Shown here: one piece after another, positions 31,514 to 41,665 of the stretch
Layout of the letters: every line of letters starts with the position of its first letter
Position numbering within the stretch: position 1 is the first letter of the stretch
From: Nocardia cyriacigeorgica
GTDB lineage: Bacteria; Actinomycetota; Actinomycetes; Mycobacteriales; Mycobacteriaceae
Length of the DNA: 47,805 nucleotides
Assembly: GCF_010858045.1 (NCBI RefSeq)
Contig: NZ_JAAGVC010000044.1
Coordinates: forward strand, 1 to 47,805
Reading direction: 5' to 3'
Translations under genes and position numbers: made by a program
The notes under the pieces: model-generated
What the model was told of the DNA's origin: nothing
Seen by the model: only the letters and a program-made list of their open reading frames with translations
Databases searched by the model: none

Positions 31514-32074
31514 CTAGCCGGCGCTACCGGTCGCCGGGCGCGAGCGCCAACGCTCGCAGGCCTCGTGGTCGGCGTCCGGCCGGTCCTTGCCATCGACCGC
31601 GCAACCCTGGCGCGTGTAGCCATCGCGGCCGATGCCATTGCGGTCATAACCGAAACGGTCCCGTCCGAAGCGGTCGTAACCGGAACGGTCAAAGCCCGAA
31701 CGGTCGTAGCCGGACCGGTCGTAACCGTGCACGTCATAGCCGTCGGGGCCGTACGGGTCCGGCGGCGGGGGCGGGCAACCCGTGCCCATATCGAACCCAC
31801 CGTCCGGGCAGGGCTTCGGCGGTTTGTGCTCCGGTGGCGGGGTGGGCGCGGGCGTCGTCGGTGGTGGTGTTGTCGGCGGCGTCGGCGCTGTTGTCGGCGG
31901 CGTCGGCTGAGTGGGCGCCGTGGTCGGCTGAGTGGGCGCGGTCGGCGTCGAGCCGATCGGCTCGGCGAATGCGGGCGCTACCGTCGCGGCGGGAGCGAGC
32001 ACAAGGGCCCCCAGCAGAACAGTTCGGGCCACCGCCCGGCGAATGCTACGGCCACGCAGGGTCGTAGTCGACAT
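31514..32074 (-). CDS. Secreted protein with GYDR pentapeptide repeats
   Basis: 186 residues. Sec signal peptide (1-37, cleavage after APAFA), then a Pro/Thr-rich stretch (38-88) typical of cell-wall-spanning linkers. Residues 112-156 are nine five-residue units of the form G(Y/F)DR(S/F/N), encoded by degenerate 15-bp repeats. Four cysteines flank the repeats (Cys89, Cys100, Cys158, Cys173) and could form disulfides. Function unknown; the Asp-rich repeat could bind a cation or act as a spacer. Shine-Dalgarno AGGAG is only 3-4 nt before the ATG. Confidence 0.8.
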   Translation of the reverse strand: MSTTTLRGRSIRRAVARTVLLGALVLAPAATVAPAFAEPIGSTPTAPTQPTTAPTQPTPPTTAPTPPTTPPPTTPAPTPPPEHKPPKPCPDGGFDMGTGCPPPPPDPYGPDGYDVHGYDRSGYDRSGFDRSGYDRFGRDRFGYDRNGIGRDGYTRQGCAVDGKDRPDADHEACERWRSRPATGSAG

Positions 32075-32117
32075 GATCGATCTCCTGTCCGGAGCGCGGA
32101 TCTCGCACTCCGGATGA

Positions 32118-32257
32118 TCTATCGCCTTCAGCGACAGCTACTTGTACAAATCCCAGACCAAGGGCTGGGTCGCGCACATCGGCGCCGAATCGAACAGCAG
32201 GAGATCGGACTCATTGCGCCGCACCGCGGTTGGATGCCGTGCGTTAGCGGATGGATA
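32118..32257 (+). pseudogene. Possible remnant of a lost coding sequence
   Basis: In the 320-bp gap before htpG, one plus-strand frame from 32118 to a TAG at 32257 has strong GC third-position bias for its first 26 codons and reads IAFSDSYLYKSQTKGWVAHI, which looks protein-like. There is no start codon or ribosome binding site, and a stop at 32115-32117 precedes it. I do not recognise the family; it may be chance. The rest of the gap holds the htpG terminator and no other gene. Confidence 0.25.
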
Positions 32258-32352
32258 GCCCACGCGACCGGCCGCGGTGGACGAACCGTGGCTCCAGCGC
32301 GCAGATATCGCCGGGCTGGTGTGGCGTCAGCGGCGCGGCGGCACGACTGTGG

Positions 32353-32387
32353 CGAGGGCAGCCCGCCGTATCGGCGGACTGCCCTCG
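32353..32387 (-). terminator. htpG terminator hairpin
   Basis: CGAGGGCAG-c-CCGCCG (32353-32368) pairs with CGGCGG-a-CTGCCCTCG (32372-32387), 15 pairs with one internal mismatch and a 3-nt loop, 7 bp beyond the htpG stop. Confidence 0.85.
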
Positions 32388-32394
32388 GCCCGCA

Positions 32395-34349
<1,955 letters not shown>

Positions 34350-34353
<4 letters not shown>

Positions 34354-36116
34354 GCCGAAATATTACCGCCGCCGCCGACCGCCTCCGACGCCCGAGAGCG
34401 GTCCCCCACTCGCGCGAGATCGGCCGGCCGCGCGAAATCGGCCAGCGCGGGCACCTCCAGCTCGGCGCGGTGCGGGCCCGGCACCCGCGGGCACATCCAT
34501 TCCCGCAGCACCATGGTGGCGCGCACATCGTCTTCGTTGTATTCGAGCAGCCGGGTGCGCTGGGTGAGATCGGGCGCGCCGTCGTAGCCGACCGCGAGCC
34601 GGTACCAGCTCATCGAGGCCTCGCCGTTGGCCTCGGCATCGCGCCAGGCGAAACCGGCCACCGGCGCGATCTTCTTGAGGCCCTTGCCGTTCGGGCAGAT
34701 GAACTGCTCGGTGACGGCTTGGAACATGTCGACCCACTGCGGCGAATCGACGAAGGCGCGCACCTGCTCCACCGTCGGCACCCCCGGCTGACCGGCGAAC
34801 CGGCGCGCCGACTCGTAGAGCCACTTGTCCTCGGCGGTACGCGAATAGCAGTAGGCGGCAAAGGTTTTGCCGGCGGCGGTGGCCTCCGCCCGCACGCGCA
34901 TCAGCCAGGTCCAGAATTCGCCGAAGGAACGCCCCTCGTCCTCGGTGGGCAGCGGATCCCAGGTGACGAACGGCCGGTACACCCCGTCGAGCAGGGTGCC
35001 CCACAGGTACGCGCCGAACTCCTGGAAGCTCTCCAGATCGACGTCGACCTCGACGTCGGCCCGGCGCACCTTCACCTGGTCGAACCGGCGCACCAGTGGC
35101 GCGCCCGCGATCCAGGCGCGCGCGGTGACCACGGCCTCCTCGAACGGGCCGTGCTGCCAGTCCTCGGGTTCGGGACCGGACCAGGCGGCCAGATCGTCGA
35201 TGGTCTGCACGCCGTGCCCGCGCAGCACGTCGGCGCGGGAGCCCGGCGCGACCAGGCTGACGTCGCGGTGGTCGATCAACCAGCCCTCGCACCCGCGCCC
35301 GTCGGCCCCGCCGCGGTTCCACCATGGGCACTGCCTGCACTCGGGCACCTTCGACGGCACCGTCGGCAGCTCACCGCGCACCACCGCGATCCGGTCGGCG
35401 TAGCGCTGGTCGTAATCGGCGAGCACCTGGGTCAGATCGTGGACCAGGATGCGGTCGAAGTGGTAGCCGATCACCCCGCCGACCAGGGCGGGGCTGGCCA
35501 GCCCGTGCCGTTGCAGCATGCGGTAGAGGTGGGCGAGGCGTTGCTGATCGCGCGGCTGCTGACGCAGTTTGCGGTGCGGATCCGGCTGCGGATCCCAGTG
35601 GTACAGATCCGAGGTGGTTGGGTGGAATTCGGCCGGCTCGGGCTGACGCGGATCGGTGACCTTGTGGTTGACCACGATCACCGGGATATAGCCGCCGCGG
35701 TCCAGATCGCGCAGCAGGATCTCGGCGCCGCCGCGGCGACCGGTATCGGGCTCCTGCGGCAGCAATCCGCCCCAGATGCACAGCGCTCCCGCCGCGCAGG
35801 CGCGCATGGTGGATTCGGCGCGATCGGCCGCGCGCAACGCCGGATCGATCACCACCCACTGTTCGGGACGGGCGCCGACCAGGGCGTCGCGTACCCGCAG
35901 CCGATGCGCGACGGCGGCCTCGCGACGCTGCTGCACGCCCGCGTCCTCGCGGACGCCGGTGAGCAGCTCCGGATGCGTGGCGTTCATATTCAGCCGGTGC
36001 CTGCACCCGATCAGCGCCCTGGCATCGAGAAACGCGGTCGCTGCGGCGACGGACCGATCCTGCTCGGTTCCCTCGTCCAACTCGCGACCCTCTCGATCGG
36101 CCCTGCCCGGATGCAC
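34350..36116 (-). CDS. TM0106-family RecB-like nuclease
   Basis: 588 residues. An N-terminal RecB-like region (FLDARALIGCRHRLNMNATHPE; conserved basic and acidic residues up to about 240) is followed by a cysteine pattern (ECRQCPWW...GCEGW) that may hold an Fe-S cluster. The C-terminal RNase H-like exonuclease domain has VDVDLESFQEFGAYLWG and the final Asp pair in YNEDDVRATMVLREWM. The start is GTG 36116, preceded by CATACT 6 nt upstream, so the mRNA is probably leaderless. It overlaps htpG by 4 bp. It is probably a DNA repair or RNA/DNA processing nuclease. Confidence 0.87.
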
Positions 36117-36302
36117 GTAAGCAGTATGGTCCCTACCCCCGACAGATCAGCGAATCGTCGCCCGCGTCCCCGGCGTTCGCCCGCCGCCCTCGCAGCGACC
36201 GGCCGCGACCGGATAGGGTGTCGGCAAACCGTGTGACATGGGCGGACGGGCAACTTCGCGCGCCGAGCCGCCAGGGCGAACCAGCATGACGGAGGGCCAA
36301 CG

Positions 36303-36938
36303 ATGGGGTTGTTCACGAAGCGCAAGCGGCGCCCGAGCCGCCGGGCCGAGGCGAAAGCCCTCAAGCACAAGGCGGCCCTGGAAGCCAAGCTCGCCGCCAA
36401 GAACGATCGTAAACAGCGGCGCGCTGAGACCCGCACCCAGAAGAAGGTGGCCAAGGCTCAGATCGCCGCGCTGCAGGCGGAGGAGAAGGCCGCACTGAAG
36501 GCCGCGGCCAAGGCCGAGCGTGATCCGTTCAGCGTCGGACAGGTGAAGAAGTACATCGGCGTGGCCAGGATCCTGGTGCCGGTGCTCGCCCCGCTGGCCT
36601 ACCGCGGCGCCACCGCGGTGCGCGCCCAGCTCGACAACCGCAAGGCCCACCAGCTCGGTATCGGCGTCGAACAGCTCGGCGAGTACACCGGCCACGGTGC
36701 CCGCCTGCACGCCAGGATCGCCAATACCGAGGCCGCGCTCGACAAGGTCGGCGCGGGCGACAACGGCGAGGGCAAGAAGTTCGTCGCGGCGACCCGCGAC
36801 CGCCTGGAAGCGCTGAGCGCCGCCGTGCGCACCGCCGACCAGATGCCCGCACAGCGCCGTCGCGCCGTGCACGCCTCCATCGCCGACGAACTGACCGGCC
36901 TCGAATCCGACGTCCTGGCCCGCCTCGGCGTGCGCTGA
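36303..36938 (+). CDS. DUF6474 family protein
   Basis: 211 residues. The N-terminal 75 residues are strongly basic and helical (MGLFTKRKRRPSRRAEAKAL, then repeated Ala/Lys/Glu), suited to nucleic acid or membrane-surface contact. A hydrophobic segment (about 90-110, IGVARILVPVLAPLAY) follows, then a charged helical C-terminal half. This is the DUF6474 layout seen in mycobacteria and Nocardia; function unknown. GGAGG lies 7-8 nt upstream of the ATG. It is divergent from the nuclease/htpG operon. Confidence 0.85.
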   Translation: MGLFTKRKRRPSRRAEAKALKHKAALEAKLAAKNDRKQRRAETRTQKKVAKAQIAALQAEEKAALKAAAKAERDPFSVGQVKKYIGVARILVPVLAPLAYRGATAVRAQLDNRKAHQLGIGVEQLGEYTGHGARLHARIANTEAALDKVGAGDNGEGKKFVAATRDRLEALSAAVRTADQMPAQRRRAVHASIADELTGLESDVLARLGVR

Positions 36939-36950
36939 TCCACCGCACCG

Positions 36951-37502
36951 ATGTACCGACGCCCGACCTCCGGTAGCCCGCGCGGCTTCCTGGTCGGCGC
37001 GTCGGCCGGCGCGCTCGCGGTCGCCGCGCACGGGCTGGCCGGTGGAGCGTATCCGTCGTCGGCCGAACTGGCGCTGATCCTGATCGCCGCTTCGGTGACC
37101 GGTCTTGCCGCCGCCGCGCGGCCGATGGGCTGGGGTCCGGTGCTCGCCTGGCTGGCCGCTGGACAGGCGGGCGGACATGTCGCCCTCACCGGTCTCTACG
37201 GCCACGAGCACGCCTCCCCCACCGCGGCCGCACCGGCAGGCGAACTGCTCGGCGGATATCTGCCCTCGGGCCCGATGTTGCTGGCGCACTTCACCGCGAC
37301 CGCCGTCTGCGCCGCGCTGATCCCGCTCGCCGAGCGGCTCTATCGCGCGGTATCGGCGGCCGTGCGGATCGTGGTGACGGCGCCGCGCACGCCCTTCACG
37401 CACCGCCCGCCGAATGCCGGTGTCGTGATCTTCCGGCTGCTCGGCCGGTCTCCGATCGGTGCCGCGGGCCCGCGCGCCCCGCCCCTGGCACGCCCGGCCT
37501 GA
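36951..37502 (+). CDS. Small membrane protein heading a copper-type cluster
   Basis: 183 residues with about four membrane segments (14-30, 41-60, 66-84, 105-130) and a His-containing loop (GLYGHEHASPTA) between segments three and four, which could contact copper. The C-terminal tail is basic and Pro-rich. It begins 12 bp after the DUF6474 gene and ends 36 bp before ycnI. Similar hydrophobic genes often accompany YcnI/CopC in actinobacteria. The function is inferred from context only. Confidence 0.75.
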   Translation: MYRRPTSGSPRGFLVGASAGALAVAAHGLAGGAYPSSAELALILIAASVTGLAAAARPMGWGPVLAWLAAGQAGGHVALTGLYGHEHASPTAAAPAGELLGGYLPSGPMLLAHFTATAVCAALIPLAERLYRAVSAAVRIVVTAPRTPFTHRPPNAGVVIFRLLGRSPIGAAGPRAPPLARPA

Positions 37503-37538
37503 CGCATCAATACCTTTCGGAGAGAAAGCACTTCATTC

Positions 37539-38204
37539 ATGAAAACGTTCATTTCGCGTGCCATCTGCACGGTGGCGCTCGGCGGCGGACTGCTCGCGCT
37601 GACCGCCGGGGTCGCGAACGCCCACGTCACCGTCGACGCGCCCGGTGCGAAGCAGGGTGCGATGGCGGTGGCCACCTTCCGGGTTCCGACCGAATCCGAT
37701 ACCGCCGCGACCACAGCCGTCACCGTCACCGTGCCCAATCTCGCGGTTGCCATGACCGAGCCGATCCCCGGCTGGACCGCCAAGGTCGATCGCAATGACA
37801 AGTCCCAGGTCACCGCCGTGACCTGGACCGCGGATCCGGGTAACCCCGGTGTCGGGCCCGGCCAGTTCCAGCAGTTCGCGGTGGCCCTCGGCCCCCTGCC
37901 GCAGCAGGATTCGGTGAGCTTCCCGACCAAGCAGACCTACAGCGACGGCAAGGTCGTCGATTGGAATCAGCCTGCCGATCAGGGCCTGGTCGCCAACCCC
38001 GCCCCCACCCTGACGCTGGCCGCCGCCTCCGGCGATTCACACGGCACGCACGGCGTGGAGAGCGAAGATCAGGCCGCGGCAACCGAATCCGATGATTCCG
38101 GCACCGACACCACGGCCCGCTGGCTCGGCGGAATCGGGCTTGCGGTCGGCTTGGTCGGGCTCGGGCTCGGCGTCGGCTCGGTCCTGCGGGGACGGCGGTC
38201 GTGA
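37539..38204 (+). CDS. YcnI-family (DUF1775) copper-binding protein
   Basis: 221 residues. Signal peptide (1-28), cleaved so that the mature protein begins with His (VANA|HVTVDAPG), the expected Cu ligand of YcnI proteins. The cupredoxin-like DUF1775 domain follows, with conserved Trp residues (PGWTAKVDR, AVTWTADPG, VVDWNQPAD) and VSFPTKQTYSDG. A C-terminal membrane anchor (about 192-213) precedes RRS. It probably buffers Cu outside the membrane. Its stop overlaps the copC start (GTGA). Confidence 0.93.
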   Translation: MKTFISRAICTVALGGGLLALTAGVANAHVTVDAPGAKQGAMAVATFRVPTESDTAATTAVTVTVPNLAVAMTEPIPGWTAKVDRNDKSQVTAVTWTADPGNPGVGPGQFQQFAVALGPLPQQDSVSFPTKQTYSDGKVVDWNQPADQGLVANPAPTLTLAAASGDSHGTHGVESEDQAAATESDDSGTDTTARWLGGIGLAVGLVGLGLGVGSVLRGRRS

Positions 38205-38770
38205 GCGGCGGGCGCGTGCGACTGCGCGCAGTATTGCTCACCCTGCTCGCCGGGGCCGTGTGCCTCGGTGTCGGCGCCACCGTCGCCGGGCCTGCCGCGG
38301 CGCACTCCGCGGTGGTCGGCACCTCCCCCGAGGACGGCGCCTCGCTGGATGCGGGCCCCGAGCGGGTCACCATCACCTTCAACGAGAACCTGCAACCCAA
38401 CTTCCCCTCGCTGACCGTGGTCGGCCCCGACGATCATCTGTGGTCCAAGGGCGATCCGGTGGTCGACGGGAAGACGGTGAGCGTCGCGGTCGGCGAACTC
38501 GGACCGGCGGGCACCTACCGGGTCGGCTACCGGGTCACCTCCGCCGACGGGCATCCGGTGGAAGGCAAACTCACCTTCACCCTCACCACCCCCGGCAATG
38601 GAACCCCCGGCCCCGCACTGGGTTCGGCGGACGCGGGCGACGGCGATTCCGGCGGCATTCCGATCTGGGTGTTCATCGTCGGCGCGATCGTGCTGTTCGG
38701 TGGCGGACTGGCGTTCGCGTTGTTCGGGACGGGCCTGTTCGGCAAGGGCAGCGGTAAGAGCGGCCGGTGA
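38201..38770 (+). CDS. CopC-domain copper resistance protein
   Basis: 189 residues. Signal peptide ending PAAA before HSAVVGTSPEDGAS, so the mature N-terminal His is a Cu ligand. The second CopC signature is SADGHPVEGKLTF with the conserved Asp-Gly-His. A C-terminal membrane segment (about 157-178) anchors the domain. It binds Cu(II) at the outer face and probably passes it to CopD, encoded next with a GTGA overlap. The GTG start 38201 lies within the ycnI stop. Confidence 0.93.
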   Translation: MSGGRVRLRAVLLTLLAGAVCLGVGATVAGPAAAHSAVVGTSPEDGASLDAGPERVTITFNENLQPNFPSLTVVGPDDHLWSKGDPVVDGKTVSVAVGELGPAGTYRVGYRVTSADGHPVEGKLTFTLTTPGNGTPGPALGSADAGDGDSGGIPIWVFIVGAIVLFGGGLAFALFGTGLFGKGSGKSGR

Positions 38771-39693
38771 CCGATCGGGCGACCGGCGGCCGTGACCGCC
38801 GTCCGGCACTGCTGCTGGTCGTCCCGTCCGGGCTGCTCGGTGTGCTGCTGGCCTGGGCACTGACCGCGGTGACGGCCGAGAGCGCGGTCCGGGTGCTCGC
38901 CGATCTGGCCGGGGCCACCGTGCTCGGGTTGGCCGCGCTGCCGCGGGTACACGAGCGGCTGCGGCCGCCGTGGCGGCTGCTTGCGGTGCTCGCCGGAATC
39001 TGGTGCGGCAGTGAATTCGTGGTGCTGGTGTTCGAGGCCGCCGACGTCGTCGGGGTGCGGGTCGGCGCGTTGGACGCCGGACGGTTCGCCACCTTCCTCA
39101 CCGAGCTCAGCGGCGGCCAGGTCGGTATCGCGATCCTGATCGGGACCGGTGCCATCGCCTGCTATTCGGCGCTGGCGTTCCGGCGCCCGGCGACCGCCTC
39201 GCCGGATCTGGTGCTGGTCTTCGCGGCGGTGGCGCTGACGCTGCGGCCGATCACCGGGCATATGTCCCAGCAGCCGTTCGGCTCGGTACTGGCCGCCGTG
39301 CACGCGCTGGCCGCGGGCGCGTGGCTCGGCCTGTTGATCGGACTGGCGCTGGTGGTGCGTTCTCGTGGCGAATGGGCGCTCGCCCTGCCGCGCTACTCCG
39401 CGGTGGCGCTGCCGCTGGTGGCGGTCGTCGCGGTGACCGGATTGGTGAACGGCCTGGTCCGGATCGCCGGGCTCGCGCCGCTGGTGCAGACCGGATACGG
39501 ACGGGTGCTGCTGGCCAAGACACTGATCCTGGGCGTGCTGCTGGCCCTCGGCTGGTGGTGGCGCCGCGATTGGGTCGGCCGCGCCGCCGATCACCGGATG
39601 CCCGCCGATGCCTCGCTGCGCCGGGCCACCGTCGAGGTGGTGGTGATGGCAGCGGCGTTCGGCCTGGCGGCGACGCTGGCCGTCACGGCATGA
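38767..39693 (+). CDS. CopD-family copper transport membrane protein
   Basis: 308 residues with eight membrane segments. The CopD domain (about 160-300) shows ITGHMSQQP, the AVHALAAGAWLGLL segment with conserved His and Trp, a YSAVALPLVAVVAVTGLVNG helix and LAKTLILGVLLALGWW. CopD is thought to take up Cu delivered by CopC. The GTG start overlaps copC by 4 bp, so membrane protein, ycnI, copC and copD form a tightly packed unit. Whether it imports or detoxifies copper here is not decided by sequence. Confidence 0.9.
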   Translation: MTDRATGGRDRRPALLLVVPSGLLGVLLAWALTAVTAESAVRVLADLAGATVLGLAALPRVHERLRPPWRLLAVLAGIWCGSEFVVLVFEAADVVGVRVGALDAGRFATFLTELSGGQVGIAILIGTGAIACYSALAFRRPATASPDLVLVFAAVALTLRPITGHMSQQPFGSVLAAVHALAAGAWLGLLIGLALVVRSRGEWALALPRYSAVALPLVAVVAVTGLVNGLVRIAGLAPLVQTGYGRVLLAKTLILGVLLALGWWWRRDWVGRAADHRMPADASLRRATVEVVVMAAAFGLAATLAVTA

Positions 39694-39727
39694 CGGGCGC
39701 GGGCGAACGCCCGGTTAAGGTTGCGCC

Positions 39728-40198
39728 ATGACCGAAGTGAAGATCGTCGCCGACTGCGACGCCTCGGCCGAAACCGCGTTCGCCTACGTGAACGATTACC
39801 GCAACCTGCCGCGCTTTCTGCGCGAAGTGCAGGAGTTCACGCCGGTGGGCAGCCAGACCGAAGGTGTCGGTGCGACGTTCGACGGCCACATCAAGCTGGG
39901 GCCGGTCTCGCTGAACTCCCGGATCCAGGTGGTGCGCTGGGAACCGCATGTCGCGATCGGCGTGAAGTCGATCAAAGGATTCGAGGTCGAATCGACCTTC
40001 CTGTTCCACGCCAAGGACGCCGAGCGGTGCACCGTCGACGCCATCGTCGACTACCGGGTCCCCGGTGGACTGGCGGGCAAGGCACTCGGCAAGACCATCG
40101 AGCCGTTCGTCAAGATCGCGGTGAAGCACAGCACCGACAACCTCACCAAGCAGATCGCGGAGTTCCACCGGACCCGCGGGGCCGACGGCACGGAATGA
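39728..40198 (+). CDS. SRPBCC (START-like) family protein
   Basis: 156 residues. The N-terminal VKIVADCDASAETAFAYVND is the usual start of polyketide-cyclase/SRPBCC folds, followed by a beta-sheet barrel (RIQVVRWEPHVAIGVKS, STFLFHAKDAERCTVDAIVDY) and a long C-terminal helix (KIAVKHSTDNLTKQIAEF). The family binds hydrophobic small molecules, but the ligand cannot be inferred. It starts 34 bp after copD and is possibly on the same transcript. Confidence 0.85.
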   Translation: MTEVKIVADCDASAETAFAYVNDYRNLPRFLREVQEFTPVGSQTEGVGATFDGHIKLGPVSLNSRIQVVRWEPHVAIGVKSIKGFEVESTFLFHAKDAERCTVDAIVDYRVPGGLAGKALGKTIEPFVKIAVKHSTDNLTKQIAEFHRTRGADGTE

Positions 40199-40303
40199 GC
40201 ACTGCCGGCGGGACACAGCGAGTGTGGGAAATCGGTCGAATGCCCTGCTCAAATCCCCATTCGCAGCTGGCGGTGACCTCCTGCACAGGCATAGCCTTTA
40301 GGT

Positions 40304-40669
40304 ATGAAGAAACCCACCTTCGGGCAGCGCATTGCCTATGATCTGGGCCGCGAGCTCCCCGCGGACCTGCACGAGTGGGTGGTCCACGACCTGGTCGGGC
40401 ACGGGGCCATGGAACGCTATCTCGTGCGGTTCATCGGGCCGATCATTCCGTTCTTCGCGCTGGTGCTGCTGTTTCCCGGACCGATGCCGCTCAAGCTCGG
40501 GCTGATCGTGATGATGATCGTGCCGCTGATCATCTTCACCGTCGCGCTCAGCTATGTGTGGCGCCGGTATCGGCTGGTGCAGCACGGGCTCGATCCGGGG
40601 TTGGTCGATCACGGCAAGATTTCCGACCACGATCGCGAGATGTACGAACTGCGCTACGGACATCGATAG
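40304..40669 (+). CDS. DUF5313 family membrane protein
   Basis: 121 residues with two membrane segments (about 45-62 and 66-85). The family N-terminus is recognisable: GQRIAYDLGRELPADLHEWV with VHDLVGHGAMERYLVRF. A hydrophilic C-terminus (KISDHDREMYELRYGHR) follows. It is common in mycobacteria and Nocardia; function unknown. It has its own upstream gap of 105 bp. Confidence 0.88.
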   Translation: MKKPTFGQRIAYDLGRELPADLHEWVVHDLVGHGAMERYLVRFIGPIIPFFALVLLFPGPMPLKLGLIVMMIVPLIIFTVALSYVWRRYRLVQHGLDPGLVDHGKISDHDREMYELRYGHR

Positions 40670-40741
40670 GCGTACCTCGGCCTTCGCTCCGGCCATGCGC
40701 GGTCCGGCGCCCGGCTGCGCCTGATCGTGTCGGGCCCAAGG

Positions 40742-40769
40742 GAACGGACCCAGACCGAGCGGTCCGTTC
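40742..40769. other. Inverted repeat before rraA
   Basis: GAACGGACC (40742-40750) and GGTCCGTTC (40761-40769), a perfect 9-bp stem with a 10-nt spacer, 34 bp before the rraA start. It is either the terminator of the DUF5313 gene or an operator for rraA. Confidence 0.45.
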
Positions 40770-40803
40770 GGGGTGAAACCCGGCCACCTCTAAGCTGAGG
40801 GCC

Positions 40804-41292
40804 ATGACCGAACCGACAGATGTTGTGGCGACCGCGGACCTGGCCGACGAAATCGGCCCCGAGATTCGCAGCTGTGATACCCAATTCATCCAGTTCGGCG
40901 GCCGCGCGGCATTCTCCGGCCGGATCACCACCATCCGCTGCTTCCAGGACAATCTGCTGGTCAAGCAGACGCTGAGCGAACCGGGCGAGGGCAAGGTGCT
41001 GGTCGTGGACGGCGGCGCGAGCGTGCACACCGCTCTGGTGGGCGACATCATCGCGGGCCGCGGCGTAGCCAACGGCTGGGCCGGCGTCATCGTCAACGGC
41101 GCCGTGCGCGATTCGGCCATCCTGCGCACCCTCGACATCGGTATCAAGGCGCTGGGCACCAACCCGCGCAAGAGCACCCAGACCGGATCCGGCGACAAGG
41201 ACGTACCGGTGGAGTTCGGCGGTGTCACCTTCGTGCCGGGCGACATGCTCTACAGCGATCACGACGGGGTCGTGGTCCGCGCAGCGGACTGA
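40804..41292 (+). CDS. rraA: RraA family protein (Rv3853-like, annotated menG in mycobacteria)
   Basis: 162 residues. The RraA fold motifs are FGGRAAFSGRITTIRCFQDN, VDGGASVHTALVGDIIA, NGWAGVIVNGAVRDS and LGTNPRKSTQTG. The family inhibits RNase E in E. coli; the old menG (demethylmenaquinone methyltransferase) label is a misannotation. Some members are class II aldolases, for which the Arg and Asp seen in NGAVRD would be needed. It sits next to an S4 gene in the opposite direction. It is the Rv3853 equivalent. Confidence 0.93.
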   Translation: MTEPTDVVATADLADEIGPEIRSCDTQFIQFGGRAAFSGRITTIRCFQDNLLVKQTLSEPGEGKVLVVDGGASVHTALVGDIIAGRGVANGWAGVIVNGAVRDSAILRTLDIGIKALGTNPRKSTQTGSGDKDVPVEFGGVTFVPGDMLYSDHDGVVVRAAD

Positions 41293-41298
41293 TCCGGC

Positions 41299-41517
41299 CT
41301 ACTCCGCGACTCGCGCCTGGTGACCGGCGAGGGCGACCACATCGCCGACGTGCAGTTGCCGTCCGCGCCGTAGCTCGACCTCGTCGTTCACCCGCACCAG
41401 ACCCGCGGCGATCACCGTCTTGGCTTCCGAACCGGAATCGATCAGATTGGCCAATTTGAGAAATTGGCCGAGCCGAATGGCTTCGTCATCGATCGGCACA
41501 TCGACTGGTTCCGACAT
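41299..41517 (-). CDS. S4-domain RNA-binding protein
   Basis: 72 residues, a single S4 domain: IRLGQFLKLANLIDSGSEAK, VIAAGLVRVNDEVELRRGRQ and VGDVVAL are the S4 signature seen in YbcJ- and ribosome-associated proteins. It probably binds structured RNA. The ATG at 41517 has GGAGGAG 14 nt upstream, rather far. It is convergent with rraA (6 bp between stops) and divergent from lysX. Confidence 0.9.
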   Translation of the reverse strand: MSEPVDVPIDDEAIRLGQFLKLANLIDSGSEAKTVIAAGLVRVNDEVELRRGRQLHVGDVVALAGHQARVAE

Positions 41518-41665
41518 GAACTAAATACTTACTCCTCCGGCCCGGCCGAGACTGCAGCGGCCCAGCATCCGGCACTGATCCGCCATTTCTGAGACGTCGC
41601 AAAGGGGTCGCGAACACGCCGCGACAAACGACCGGCAAATCCACCCCAACGGTCACACTGGATCG

